Assembly: GCF_002869965.1 (NCBI RefSeq)
Contig: NZ_PEBS01000040.1
Coordinates: 1 to 54,291, forward strand
From: Janthinobacterium sp. ROICE36
GTDB taxonomy: Bacteria; Pseudomonadota; Gammaproteobacteria; Burkholderiales; Burkholderiaceae_D
Direction: 5' to 3'
Length of the DNA: 54,291 bases
In this document: positions 16,766-26,168 of the stretch, one piece after another
How positions within the stretch are numbered: position 1 is the stretch's first letter
Layout: every line of letters starts with the position of its first letter
The notes under the pieces: generated by a model
Database searches by the model: none
The model's input: only the letters and a program-made list of their open reading frames with translations
What the model was told of the DNA's origin: nothing
Made by a program: the position numbers and the translations under genes

Positions 16766-17006
16766 CGTTCACCTTATTGAAAATGGGGCCGCTCCTGCGC
16801 CCCGTGTTCACCACGCCAGCGTTTGCCTGGCAAGCGGCTTGATCAATCCAGGCGCTTTTTTTCCTTCACTTTCTCCTTCTTTTTCTCTTTTCTCTGAGAC
16901 GTTTGCGCTGCCTCATGTCTGCGTTTTTGCGCGCGCCTATCGTGTAGTTGGGCCGGGCGTCCTTGCGGCTCCAGTCCGGGTTTGATTCTGTCAGCAGGAG
17001 AAGCTC

Positions 17007-17588
17007 ATGCACTATGTTGCGCGTGGTCCCATGGATGGCAGCAGCCTCGTCGAGGTGCTGGTGTCGCTGCTGCTATTGGCGCTGGGCCTGCTGGGCGCCA
17101 GCATTCTGCAACTGAACTCCCTGCGCGCGCGCCATGAGTCGGCGCTGTTGTCTGCGGGTGTGCAACTGGCCGCCGGCATGGCCGAACGCATGCGCTCGAA
17201 CAGCGTGCTCATGTACGGTCCCGATGCGGACAACCCCTACCTGAACGTGGAATACGCGGCGGTGGACGGCACCGATGCTGGCGGCGCGCCCGATTGTTTC
17301 GGCGCTGCCGTCTGCGGCGCGGCGGAGCTGGCGCAATTCGACATCGCCGAATGGAAACAGCAGCTGCAATCGGCCTTGCCCGGCGCGCGCCTGCATATCT
17401 GCCGCGATGCTCCCGCGTGGGACGCCGCCGCCCAGGGCTTGCATTGGGCGTGCAGCGGTGGCAAGGGCGTGCCCATCGTCATCAAGCTGGGCTGGCGCGG
17501 CCGCCATCCCGATGGCTCGCCCGCTGTGAATGCGGCAAGCGAGTCACTGCCCAGGCTGGCATTCCAGCTGGGGGGAGGCGGCGCATGA
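17007..17588 (+). CDS. pilV: Type IV pilus modification / minor pilin PilV
   Basis: The 193-residue prepilin-like protein has a short basic leader and then the hydrophobic helix GSSLVEVLVSLLLLALGLLG, with Glu at the fifth position after the cleavage Gly; prepilin peptidase should cut after that Gly. LRARHESALLSAGVQLAAGMAERMRSN fits PilV. A good AGGAGAAG ribosome site precedes ATG 17007. It is first in a run of minor-pilin genes and probably joins the PilVWX-PilY1 complex that primes pilus assembly. Confidence 0.88.
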   Translation: MHYVARGPMDGSSLVEVLVSLLLLALGLLGASILQLNSLRARHESALLSAGVQLAAGMAERMRSNSVLMYGPDADNPYLNVEYAAVDGTDAGGAPDCFGAAVCGAAELAQFDIAEWKQQLQSALPGARLHICRDAPAWDAAAQGLHWACSGGKGVPIVIKLGWRGRHPDGSPAVNAASESLPRLAFQLGGGGA

Positions 17589-18562
17589 ACGGCATGCACG
17601 CCCGCTGGCGCCGGCATCGTGGCATGGGCCTGGTCGAATTGCTGGTGGCCCTGTCGCTGGGCGCGCTGCTGATGCTGGCCGCCAGTAGCGTGCTGCTGGC
17701 GGCCAGCGGCAGTTATGGCGAGCAGTCCGCCAGCGCGCGCCTGGACGACAACGGCCGCTATGCGCTCGACACCATCGCCCGCGCCGTGCGCCAGACGGCC
17801 TATGTGAATTGGGATAGCAGCGTCGCGCCCGTCGCCCATGCCGCGCACGACAGCGCGAATGTCGCCGGCCTCGACGCGCATGGCCTGGCCAAGAACAGCG
17901 AGGGTATCAGCGGCGCGCTGCCCGACGCCCTGCATGGCAGCGACGTGCTGGCCTTGCGTTATTACGGCGCCGGCAAGGAGGAGGGCGGCGACGGTTCCGT
18001 GCTCAATTGCGCCGGCTTCGGCGTGGGTGCCGCGCAAACGGAGGCGCAGCGGGGCTGGAGCATTTTCTATGTAGCGCAGGGCGCCGATGGCGAAGGCGAG
18101 CTGCGCTGCAAATACCGTGGCGCGAACGGCTGGGGGGCGGACGCCGTCATCCGTGGCGTCGACGGCTTTCAGGTGCTGTATGGCCTCGACACGGATACGC
18201 CGCCCGATGGGGTGGCGAACCACTATGTCAATGCCAGCGCGCTCGACGCTTACGATGCGGCGCTGCTGCTGGCGGGCGCGGATGCGGCCGCACGCCAGCG
18301 CGATTTTCACCGGCGCACGCACTGGAAGCGCGTCGCCAGCGTGCGCGTGGCCTTGCTCTTGCATGGAGAGGCGGGCCAGCAGGACAAGATGGCGGAACTG
18401 GGAGCGGCGCAATTCGACCTGTTCGGCAAGGCGTATGCCGAGGCGCACGGCGCCGGCGACACGGGCGTGCGCATCGTGCGCGCATCCTTGCCGGCTGCAA
18501 CGCGCTCCAGGCTGCGGCAACTGGTGCAGACGAGCATCATGCTGCGCAACGGGCCGGCCTAG
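17585..18562 (+). CDS. pilW: Type IV pilus minor pilin PilW
   Basis: The 325-residue protein begins at ATG 17585, overlapping the pilV stop by 4 bases. It has a basic leader, cleavage motif GMGLVELLVALSLGALLM, and the PilW-type region ARLDDNGRYALDTIARAVRQTAY just after the helix. The long C-terminal domain ends LRQLVQTSIMLRN, typical of PilW. The frame continues open upstream to 17294, but that part is a shadow of pilV. It is a predicted component of the pilus-tip priming complex. Confidence 0.88.
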   Translation: MNGMHARWRRHRGMGLVELLVALSLGALLMLAASSVLLAASGSYGEQSASARLDDNGRYALDTIARAVRQTAYVNWDSSVAPVAHAAHDSANVAGLDAHGLAKNSEGISGALPDALHGSDVLALRYYGAGKEEGGDGSVLNCAGFGVGAAQTEAQRGWSIFYVAQGADGEGELRCKYRGANGWGADAVIRGVDGFQVLYGLDTDTPPDGVANHYVNASALDAYDAALLLAGADAAARQRDFHRRTHWKRVASVRVALLLHGEAGQQDKMAELGAAQFDLFGKAYAEAHGAGDTGVRIVRASLPAATRSRLRQLVQTSIMLRNGPA

Positions 18563-18571
18563 GCGGGCGCC

Positions 18572-19231
18572 ATGATGGCTGGCGCGGGCGCCCGCTGTTG
18601 CCCAGGCTGCTGCACTCCTGGCGCGCGGCGGCGTGGCGCCACCCTGGTGTATGTGCTTTGCCTGCTGGTGATCATCTTGCTGCTGGGCATATCGGCAGCG
18701 CAGACGGCCTTGCAGGGCGAAAAGGCGGCACGCGGCGAGCGCGACCGGCAAATTGCATTTCAGTCGGCAGAGGAGGCATTGGTGGATGCGCAAAACGATA
18801 TCGAAGGCTTGCCCGGCGCACCGGGACGTAGCAGCCTTTTCGCACCGGGCAGTGCAGCCGGGTTCGCAGATGGCTGCGGCGACGAAGGCGCACTGGGCCT
18901 TTGCCTGCCCGCAGCTGCGGATGCGCCGGCGCTCTGGTTGAGCATGAACCTGGATGGCGCGGACGCTGGCAACCGCGCGGTGCCGTATGGCCAGTTTACG
19001 GGCGCCGTCATGCAGACGGGGCAGGGTTTCCTGCCGTCGCGCCGGCCCCGCTACCTGATCGAATTGCTGCCGTTTCACCCGCCCGGCGCGCAGGCGGCGG
19101 CCGTGGCAGCTGGCCTGGCCACGGAAAGCTATGTGTACCGCATCACGGCCATGGGGTTTGGCGCGCAGGAAAGCACGCAAGTCGTGCTGCAAAGCTACTA
19201 CCGCAAAGAGGCGACGGGAGCGGGGCCATGA
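18572..19231 (+). CDS. pilX: Type IV pilus minor pilin PilX
   Basis: The 219-residue protein has a Cys-rich leader (CCPGCCTPGARRRGATLVYVL) followed by a membrane helix (LLVIILLLGISAAQTAL) and the PilX signature ERDRQIAFQSAEEALVDAQNDIE. The Glu expected at +5 of class III pilins is not obvious here (GATLVYVL), which is known in PilX-type proteins. ATG 18572 or 18575 may be used. The stop overlaps pilY1 by 4 bases. Confidence 0.82.
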   Translation: MMAGAGARCCPGCCTPGARRRGATLVYVLCLLVIILLLGISAAQTALQGEKAARGERDRQIAFQSAEEALVDAQNDIEGLPGAPGRSSLFAPGSAAGFADGCGDEGALGLCLPAAADAPALWLSMNLDGADAGNRAVPYGQFTGAVMQTGQGFLPSRRPRYLIELLPFHPPGAQAAAVAAGLATESYVYRITAMGFGAQESTQVVLQSYYRKEATGAGP

Positions 19232-22200
19232 GGGCACTTTGCTCCGTCTGTTTGCTGCTGCTGGCTTGCCTGGCTTGCGCCGCCGTCGCGGCCCCTCCCA
19301 CGGTGACGCTGGCGCGGGCCGACGCGGGCTTGCACGGTGCTCGCGTGCCGCCTAATTTGCTGCTCAACCTGTCCCTCACGCATGCGGCCGCCGCTGCCGC
19401 ACATGGCGGCGACTATGCGCCGCAGCGCGAGTACGCAGGCTATTTTCATGCGCGCATGTGCTACAGCTATCCGTATCGCAGCAAGGACGGTGTCATGCTG
19501 CCGGACTTGCGCGTAGCGACCGCTTACTTCTCCGTGCTGAAACCGGCCGATGCGCTGCACGGTTGCGGCGGTGATAGTTTCAGCGGCAACTTTCTCAACT
19601 GGGCCAGTAGCAGCATGTTCGACATCGTGCGCTATGCCTTGACGGGCGGCGACCGTGTCATCGACGAAGTGCGCAAGACGGTGCTGCAGCGCGCCTGGCT
19701 GCCCGATGCCGACGGCCCCATCGACTTCTTTGCCCATCCCGCCTTTTTCCCGCGCAAGTTCCTGCAGGCCGGCGTGGCGGCGGCGACACCGTTTGCGCTG
19801 GCGCAACTGGCCATCGTTTCCTGTCGCAACCGCCTGCTGTTCGGTGATGCCAGCCTCAGCCCGTCTGCGGGCGGCAGTTGCGACGCGCCAGGCGCAGCTG
19901 CCACGCACGGCGTGTTTCTCGCGCGCGTGCGCGTCTGCGATGCTGATGAGGGGCCGCTGCGCGACGATTTGTGCCAGGCGTATGGTAAGAACTACAAGCC
20001 GGTGGGTGCAGTGCAGCGCCATGGCGGCAGAGTGCGCGTGGGCGTGTTTGGCCACTTGAACGACGCGCCCGCCGGCGCCGGCGCCGTGTATGGCGGCGTG
20101 CTGCGCGCGCCGCTGGCCCACGTGGGCCAGCGGCGCTGGAGCGCGCCTGATTTTTTGCCGCAAGACAATGCCGACGTCGAATGGAATCCCGCTACTGGGG
20201 TATATGTAGCGCCAGCTGCGGCCCAAGGCGCGGGCCCTGGCGGCGGGGTGATCGCTTACATCAATAGTCTGGGCCGCGGCAACGCCGGGTATCCGGGCGC
20301 GTACGCCAGGGCGGCGCCGCTGGCTGAATTGCTGTACGAATCGCTGCGCTACCTGCAGGGAAGGCAAGCGAGCGCGGCGGTGCCTCCGGCCCTGCCTGCC
20401 ATCGATGGCGGCTTGCCGGTCGTGACTGCATGGAGCGACCCGCAGACGGCCAGCTGCCAGCGCCACGTCGTCGTCAGCCTCGGCGATGCGGGCATGGCGG
20501 GCGACCGCTACGTGCCCGGCAATGTCCCGGCGACGCCCGCATCAAACGGCGACCGCGCACGCGCCGCCGATGGTTTTGTGGCGCCGCCGTTCGATGCGAT
20601 GGCCTGGACGCATGCGGTGGGCAGCCTGGAAAGCGGCGGCGCACAGGGCAATCCCGCGCCACGGCCCGAACTGGCGGCACTGGAATTGCTGGCTGACGGA
20701 GTGGGCGGCGCCAGCTACCATGCGGCGGGCCTGGCCTACTGGTCGCATGTGCAGGCGCTGCGTCCTGGCGGCAAGAACGACGGCCTTGCAAAAGGCGAGC
20801 ACTATGCGGGCGACTTGCGCCAGGGCGACCAGGCCAACGTGCCCGCCTCCACCTCCTTGTTGCTGGCGGCCAAATATGGCGGCTTTTTCGATGCGAATGG
20901 CGACGCCAACCCCTACAAGAGCGCAACGGGTAACGCGCTGGAGGAGTGGAGCGTTGACGGCCGCTGGCCTAGCCATTACCTGCCGGGCAGTGATCCGGCC
21001 GCCCTGATCGGGGGATTGCGCGCAGCTTTTGCGGCCGCCGACAAGGGCAGCTTGCCGGTGACGCTGGCGGGGCCGGCGCTGATGGCCTTGGCCAGCGGCG
21101 CGGAAGAGGCATATTGGTTTCAGACGCAGATGCGCCTGGCCGATGGCAGCATGACCTTGTCGCGCACCGCGTTTGCCGTGGCTGCCGCTGGCGCACTGCT
21201 TGCTGGCAAGCCAGGGTGGCGCGTCGGCGGGCAGGAGAAGGCTGTGCCGGATGGCGCGCCGGCAGCCTTGCGTCCCGTCTATACGCTCGACGCCCAGGGC
21301 CGCCTGATGCCGCTGGTCTGGAAGCGTCTCGACGCGGAACAGCGCGACGCATTCGACGGCGGCGATGGACAGGCGGGCCAGGGCGAAGCGCGCCTGGCGT
21401 ATCTGCTGGGCAAGCGCACGCACGAGGTGGGCCAGCCAGGCGGCTTCCTGCGGCGCCGAGCAGGCAGCCTGGGGGTGGCGCCGTACGGCAATCTCGTGTA
21501 CGTGGGCGCGCCGGGGCTGGGCATGCCAGGCGCCGACTATGGCTTGCACCGCAAGTTGCTGCTGCAGCGGCGCAAAATATTGTACCTGGGCGCCAACGAT
21601 GGCTTGCTGCATGCGTTCGATGCGCGCACGGGCAGCGAATTGTTTGCCTATCTGCCGCAGGCGCTGCTGCACTTTGCTGCAGCCGCTGCGAGCACTCACT
21701 ACAGCCCCGGCCCGCTGCTCGACGGCGCGGCGGCCACGGCGGAAGTGCTGGCGCTGGGACGTTGGAAGACGGTGCTGGGGTCGGGCATGGGCGGTGGGGC
21801 GCAAGGCGTGTTTGCGCTCGATATCACCGACCCGGCGCGCTTCGCGCAGGATGGCGCGCTGTGGGAATTTACGGATCGCGACGACAAGCTCATGGGCAAC
21901 GTGCGCGCGCCGCCATCCTTTGCCCGCATTAATATGGGCGGCAAGGAGGGCGTGCCGGCTTACCGCGATTTTGCCATCGTTGCCAGCGGCTACAACAACC
22001 ATGTTGACGACGGCAAGGATACGACGGCGCCCGCATCGGCTGCCGCCATCTTCCTGCTGGCGCTGGACAAGGCGCCCGGCACGCCCTGGTTGTTAGGGAG
22101 TAATTACTTCCGCCTCAAGCTACCCGTGGCCAGCGGCGGCGGCCATGAAAGCGGTGGGGATGCGAACGCGGGCGCGAACGCGGGCGCGGACGCCATGTCC

Positions 22201-23103
22201 CAGGCGCTGGGTCCGCCCGCCGTGGTGCCGGGCAGCGACGGTGCGCTGGCGTATCTGTATGTGGGCGATTTGCAAGGCAATATCTGGCGCCTCGACATGG
22301 CTGGCGGGCCGCCGTGGAAGGATGGCCAGGGGCGCAAGCTCGTGTTTGTCGCGCGCGATGTGCAGGGCAGGCGTCAGCCCGTGACGCAGCAACCGAGCGT
22401 GGCGTACGCGCCTGGTGGCGGCTATGTGTTGCTGTTCGGTACGGGCAAGCTGGTCGAAGCGGCCGATACCTGGCCCGCCGCCTTTCTGCCGCAGTCGTTT
22501 TACGCCGTGCACGACGATTTGCGCGATGCGTCCCCCACGCGTAGCCGGGCCGACCTGGAGCCGCGCAGCTTGGGCGAGGCGGTGGGTGGCGTGCGCGTCG
22601 ACGGCGGGGAGCTGCGCTATACGGGTAGCGACGCCATGCGTGGCTGGTATCTCGATTTTCTCAATACCACGCAGACGGGCGAACGCAGCGTCAGCAGTCC
22701 CGTACTGGCCGCCGGCAAGGTGTTGTTCAATACCGTCCTGCCGGGGCGCGATCCTTGCGCCAAACCGGCCACGCGCCTGTACGTGCTCGATGTGCTGAGC
22801 GGCTTTGCCGCCGATGCTGCCGGTGTCGTGCAGGCGGGCGCGCAGACGGGGCGTTTGTTCGACGGCCTGGCGCGCGCACCGCCGCTGGCGCTGGAACTGA
22901 ACAGCACGGTGGGCGCCGCGACGGCGGCAGGGCGGGCCGAGGTGCGCAAGGAACTGGCCGTGCTGCAACCGGGCTTGCCTGCTGCAAGCAGTGGAGCACT
23001 GCAGGCGCTCAAGGTCGTCAGCGCACCGCTGCCTGCGCGGCGCCTCAGCTGGCGCGAGGTGGCGAACTGGCGCGAATTGCACGAGGCGGTCAAGAAAAAA
23101 TAG
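19228..23103 (+). CDS. pilY1: Type IV pilus tip adhesin / assembly factor PilY1
   Basis: The 1291-residue exported protein has a signal peptide (MRALCSVCLLLLACLACAAVAA). PilY1 features include SFSGNFLNWASSSMFDIVRYALTGGDRVID near residue 120 and a C-terminal seven-bladed propeller from about 760 (YLGANDGLLHAFDARTGSELFAYLPQ, GVFALDITDP, LYVGDLQGNIWRLDM, LLFGTGKLVE). PilY1 caps the pilus, supports extension and can act in surface sensing. I see no clean integrin-type MIDAS or calcium loop, so calcium control is not claimed. ATG 19228 overlaps pilX; the longer open frame from 18901 is pilX shadow. Confidence 0.93.
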   Translation: MRALCSVCLLLLACLACAAVAAPPTVTLARADAGLHGARVPPNLLLNLSLTHAAAAAAHGGDYAPQREYAGYFHARMCYSYPYRSKDGVMLPDLRVATAYFSVLKPADALHGCGGDSFSGNFLNWASSSMFDIVRYALTGGDRVIDEVRKTVLQRAWLPDADGPIDFFAHPAFFPRKFLQAGVAAATPFALAQLAIVSCRNRLLFGDASLSPSAGGSCDAPGAAATHGVFLARVRVCDADEGPLRDDLCQAYGKNYKPVGAVQRHGGRVRVGVFGHLNDAPAGAGAVYGGVLRAPLAHVGQRRWSAPDFLPQDNADVEWNPATGVYVAPAAAQGAGPGGGVIAYINSLGRGNAGYPGAYARAAPLAELLYESLRYLQGRQASAAVPPALPAIDGGLPVVTAWSDPQTASCQRHVVVSLGDAGMAGDRYVPGNVPATPASNGDRARAADGFVAPPFDAMAWTHAVGSLESGGAQGNPAPRPELAALELLADGVGGASYHAAGLAYWSHVQALRPGGKNDGLAKGEHYAGDLRQGDQANVPASTSLLLAAKYGGFFDANGDANPYKSATGNALEEWSVDGRWPSHYLPGSDPAALIGGLRAAFAAADKGSLPVTLAGPALMALASGAEEAYWFQTQMRLADGSMTLSRTAFAVAAAGALLAGKPGWRVGGQEKAVPDGAPAALRPVYTLDAQGRLMPLVWKRLDAEQRDAFDGGDGQAGQGEARLAYLLGKRTHEVGQPGGFLRRRAGSLGVAPYGNLVYVGAPGLGMPGADYGLHRKLLLQRRKILYLGANDGLLHAFDARTGSELFAYLPQALLHFAAAAASTHYSPGPLLDGAAATAEVLALGRWKTVLGSGMGGGAQGVFALDITDPARFAQDGALWEFTDRDDKLMGNVRAPPSFARINMGGKEGVPAYRDFAIVASGYNNHVDDGKDTTAPASAAAIFLLALDKAPGTPWLLGSNYFRLKLPVASGGGHESGGDANAGANAGADAMSQALGPPAVVPGSDGALAYLYVGDLQGNIWRLDMAGGPPWKDGQGRKLVFVARDVQGRRQPVTQQPSVAYAPGGGYVLLFGTGKLVEAADTWPAAFLPQSFYAVHDDLRDASPTRSRADLEPRSLGEAVGGVRVDGGELRYTGSDAMRGWYLDFLNTTQTGERSVSSPVLAAGKVLFNTVLPGRDPCAKPATRLYVLDVLSGFAADAAGVVQAGAQTGRLFDGLARAPPLALELNSTVGAATAAGRAEVRKELAVLQPGLPAASSGALQALKVVSAPLPARRLSWREVANWRELHEAVKKK

Positions 23104-23191
23104 GCGGGGCATGGGTGGCGTGCAGACAGTTAACGATGCAAAGGCCGGCGCATCGCATCGGCTGGCGCTTTTAGCAAGGGAGGGATGTCGC

Positions 23192-23683
23192 ATGGGGGCA
23201 CTGGCAAGGCGGAACTGGTCCGCTGCAAACGGTGGCGGCCTCCCGGGCTTCAGCCTGATCGAACTGCTGGCCGCGCTGGCGATCATGAGCCTGCTGCTGG
23301 CGCTGGCCGTGCCCGCCTACCATGGCCATATCGTGCGCGCCAGACGCGTGCAGGGGCAGGCTGCCCTGCTGCGGCTGATGCAGCAGCAGGAACGCTATTA
23401 TTCGCAAAACAATCACTATCTGGCATTTTCATCGGCTTCGCCGGCGCCGCCGTTTCCGTGGTGGTCCGGCGACGGACCGGCTGCCAGCGCGGCCGGCAGC
23501 GCGTATGAAATCGAGGCGCTGGCCTGTCCCGGCTTGACGATCGGGCAATGCGTGCTCTTGCGGGCCATGCCGGGCACCGCCAAAGTCGATGCGCAGTTCC
23601 AGGATGCCGATTGCGGCATTCTGTCCTTGAGCAGCACGGGCCAGCGCGGCAGCAGCGGCCCCGCCAGCCATTGCTGGCCCTAG
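23192..23683 (+). CDS. pilE: PilE-type minor pilin
   Basis: The 163-residue class III prepilin has the leader MGALARRNWSAANGGGLPG, then FSLIELLAALAIMSLLLALAVPAYHGHI with the conserved Glu5. Four Cys in the C-terminal half could form disulphides. ATG 23192 is chosen because AGGGAGGG lies 7 bases upstream; the open frame extends to 22991 but overlaps pilY1. Length and the position after pilY1 fit the PilE minor pilin of the pilVWXY1E cluster rather than the major pilin. Confidence 0.85.
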   Translation: MGALARRNWSAANGGGLPGFSLIELLAALAIMSLLLALAVPAYHGHIVRARRVQGQAALLRLMQQQERYYSQNNHYLAFSSASPAPPFPWWSGDGPAASAAGSAYEIEALACPGLTIGQCVLLRAMPGTAKVDAQFQDADCGILSLSSTGQRGSSGPASHCWP

Positions 23684-23686
23684 GCC

Positions 23687-24256
23687 ATGGCTGCACGCAA
23701 GCGTCCACCCGGGACGGGGCATACCTTGCTCGAATTGCTGGCCGTGCTGGCGATGGCTGCGCTGTTGGCGGCCGCTGCCATGCCCGGCTTGCAGCAGGTG
23801 CTGGCGCGCCAGCAGCTGCGGGCGGCGGCCACGGACTTGTTTTCGGCCATCGAATTGACGCGGGCACAGGCGATGGCGCGCGGACAGCGCGTACTGCTGA
23901 TGCCGGCCGGGCTTGGCGGCACGGACTGGGGCACGGGCTGGCTGGTCTTTATCGACCGCAATACCGACCTGGCATTCGACGACGGCGACGAGTTGCTGTT
24001 CCGCCAGGCGCCGCTGCCGGCGGGCATCACGGCCCAGTTCGCGTTTTCATCGGCCACGGCACCGTTTTATATCGCCTACAATGGCGCAGGACGCAGTTGC
24101 AGCGCGAGCAATAGCCTGGCGGCGCGCTGGGGCACCTTGTCCCTGACGTTGGGAAAGCAGGTGCGCCATATTAAAATCAATATGCTGGGCAGGGTGCGCG
24201 TGTGCGACCCGCAGCAGCAAGCGACCAATTGCAGCGGCGTGGCCGACAGTTCGTAA
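23687..24256 (+). CDS. fimT: FimT/GspH-type pseudopilin
   Basis: The 189-residue prepilin-like protein has leader KRPPGTG, then HTLLELLAVLAMAALLAAAAMPGL. The usual GFTLIE is GHTLLE here, still with Glu at +5. The helix continues into LRAAATDLFSAIELTRAQAMARGQRVLLMP, the GspH/FimT signature. Two C-terminal Cys (RVCDPQQQATNC) may pair. FimT in related systems binds DNA during natural transformation; whether this one does is not visible. It follows pilE by 3 bases and ends the pilus cluster. Confidence 0.82.
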   Translation: MAARKRPPGTGHTLLELLAVLAMAALLAAAAMPGLQQVLARQQLRAAATDLFSAIELTRAQAMARGQRVLLMPAGLGGTDWGTGWLVFIDRNTDLAFDDGDELLFRQAPLPAGITAQFAFSSATAPFYIAYNGAGRSCSASNSLAARWGTLSLTLGKQVRHIKINMLGRVRVCDPQQQATNCSGVADSS

Positions 24257-24301
24257 GCGACTCTCCTGTCACTCATTTATCACTCACTAGCAAAGAAGCC
24301 C

Positions 24302-25402
24302 GTGGAAATACTCAACGATATCGATGGCATGCGCCTGGCGCTGGAATGGGCGGCGCGCGGTTTATACACGACCTCGCCCAATCCCCGCATCGGCTGCGTG
24401 ATCGTCCGGGATGGCCAGGTGATCGGCGCCGGCGTGACGCAGGCGGCGGGACAGGATCATGCCGAGGTGCAAGCGCTGGCAAATGCGGCGGCGCGCGGCA
24501 ACGATGTGCGCGGCGCCACGGCTTACGTCACGCTGGAGCCGTGCAACCACCATGGCCGCACGCCGCCCTGTTCCGATGCGCTCGTGCGCGCGGGGCTGGG
24601 GCGTGTCGTGGCCGCCATGACGGACCCGAACCCGCTGGTGGCGGGGCAGGGGCTGGCCAAGCTGCAAGCGGCCGGCATCGCCGTCACCACGGGCGTGCTG
24701 GCGGACGAAGCGCATGAAATGAATATCGGCTTCTTTTCCCGCATGCAGCGCGGCAAGCCGTGGGTACGCATGAAAACGGCAGCCAGCCTGGACGGCATGA
24801 CGGCCTTGCACAATGGACAAAGCCAGTGGATCACGGGGCCGGCAGCGCGTGCCGACGGTCATGCGTGGCGCGCGCGCGCCTGCGCCATCCTGACGGGCAT
24901 CGGCACGGTCAAGGCCGACGACCCGCAATTGAACGTGCGCGCCGTCGAGACGCCGCGCCAGCCGCGCCGCATCGTCATCGATAGCCGGCTCGACATCAGC
25001 CTCGATGCGCGCATCTTGCAGGGCGGCGGCACGTGGATCGTGGCGGCCATCGCCCATCCCGGGAAAGAAGCGCAGCTGCGCGCCCTGGGCGCGGAAGTCA
25101 TTCTGTTGCCAAACGCGGACGGCAAGGTCGACCTGGCCGCGCTGATGCTGGAGCTGGGGCGCCGGCAAATTAATGAAGTCCACGTCGAGGCCGGCACCCG
25201 GCTGAACGGCTCGCTGATCCGCGAAGGCTGCGTCGATGAGTTGCTGGTCTACCTGGCGCCCACCTTGCTGGGCGATGCGCAAGGCATGTTTTCCTTGCCC
25301 GCATTGACGGATATCAAACAGCAGCGCACTTTGCAATTTCACCAGGTTCAGCAAGTGGGCGAAGATGTGCGTATCCTTGCAAGATTCGCCCAGCGCAATT
25401 AA
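24302..25402 (+). CDS. ribD: Bifunctional riboflavin deaminase/reductase RibD
   Basis: The 366-residue two-domain enzyme has a zinc deaminase domain with HAE at 53-55 and the PCNHHGRTPPC site (Cys81, Cys90), then a reductase domain from about 145 (KTAASLDGMTALHNGQSQWITG, VEAGTRLNGSLIREG). It converts the first pyrimidine intermediate of riboflavin synthesis by deamination and NADPH reduction. GTG 24302 is used here; ATG 24329 would remove nine family-like residues. It is followed closely by ribE. Confidence 0.96.
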   Translation: MEILNDIDGMRLALEWAARGLYTTSPNPRIGCVIVRDGQVIGAGVTQAAGQDHAEVQALANAAARGNDVRGATAYVTLEPCNHHGRTPPCSDALVRAGLGRVVAAMTDPNPLVAGQGLAKLQAAGIAVTTGVLADEAHEMNIGFFSRMQRGKPWVRMKTAASLDGMTALHNGQSQWITGPAARADGHAWRARACAILTGIGTVKADDPQLNVRAVETPRQPRRIVIDSRLDISLDARILQGGGTWIVAAIAHPGKEAQLRALGAEVILLPNADGKVDLAALMLELGRRQINEVHVEAGTRLNGSLIREGCVDELLVYLAPTLLGDAQGMFSLPALTDIKQQRTLQFHQVQQVGEDVRILARFAQRN

Positions 25403-25435
25403 TATTTTCATACTTTTAACGATAGGGTTAGCTCC

Positions 25436-26071
25436 ATGTTTACAGGAATTGTTGCCGCCATTGGCAAGATTGAAACCGTGCAAGCACTCGAAGGCGGCCT
25501 CGATGCCGGCGTGCGCCTGAGCATCCACGCGGGCGGACTACCGCTGGCCGATGTAGCCCTGGGTGATTCGATCGCCATCAATGGCGCCTGCATGACGGTG
25601 GTGGAAAAATCGGATACGGGCTTTGCCGTCGATGTCTCGCGCGAAAGCCTCAATTGCACCGTGGGCCTCGATACCACCACGGAAGTGAACCTGGAAAAGG
25701 CCCTGACCCTGGCCGAGCGCCTGGGCGGCCACCTGGTGTCGGGCCACGTCGACGGCCTGGGTACCGTGCGCAAGTTCGAAGCCGTGGGCGAATCGTGGGA
25801 ACTGCTCATCGAAGCGCCGCACGAACTGGCGAAATACCTGGCCTTCAAGGGTTCCGTCGTCGTCAATGGCGTGTCGCTGACCGTCAACCGCGTGGAAGAC
25901 CTGGGCGCGGGCGCCGTCAATGGCTGCCGCTTCTCGATCAACCTGATTCCCCACACCATCGCCATGACGACCCTGAAACACCTGACGGTCGATGGCCAGG
26001 TGAACCTGGAAATCGACCTGATCGCCCGCTATGTCGAGCGCATGCTGTCGCTGGACAAGGCTGCCGCCTGA
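25436..26071 (+). CDS. ribE: Riboflavin synthase, alpha subunit
   Basis: The 211-residue protein consists of two homologous lumazine-binding barrels. The N-terminus MFTGIVAAIGKIETV is characteristic, and GGHLVSGHVDGLGTV plus the second-barrel VNGVSLTVNRVED are conserved. It dismutates two 6,7-dimethyl-8-ribityllumazine molecules to riboflavin, downstream of RibD, RibB and RibH encoded nearby. It starts 33 bases after ribD, probably in the same transcript. Confidence 0.97.
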   Translation: MFTGIVAAIGKIETVQALEGGLDAGVRLSIHAGGLPLADVALGDSIAINGACMTVVEKSDTGFAVDVSRESLNCTVGLDTTTEVNLEKALTLAERLGGHLVSGHVDGLGTVRKFEAVGESWELLIEAPHELAKYLAFKGSVVVNGVSLTVNRVEDLGAGAVNGCRFSINLIPHTIAMTTLKHLTVDGQVNLEIDLIARYVERMLSLDKAAA

Positions 26072-26168
26072 TATAAGAACACCGCAACACAGCCACCGCC
26101 TTGCCAAGCGGGTGTTGCTTTTCCTGCAGACGCGCATACTATGAAGCTTTCCCCAGTGGAGGCTAACC

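Noticed and set aside
16832..16862. Possible terminator after nrdR (AAGCG...CGCTT then T tract)
   Set aside because: The stem is only about 5 bp with a long loop, too weak to list.
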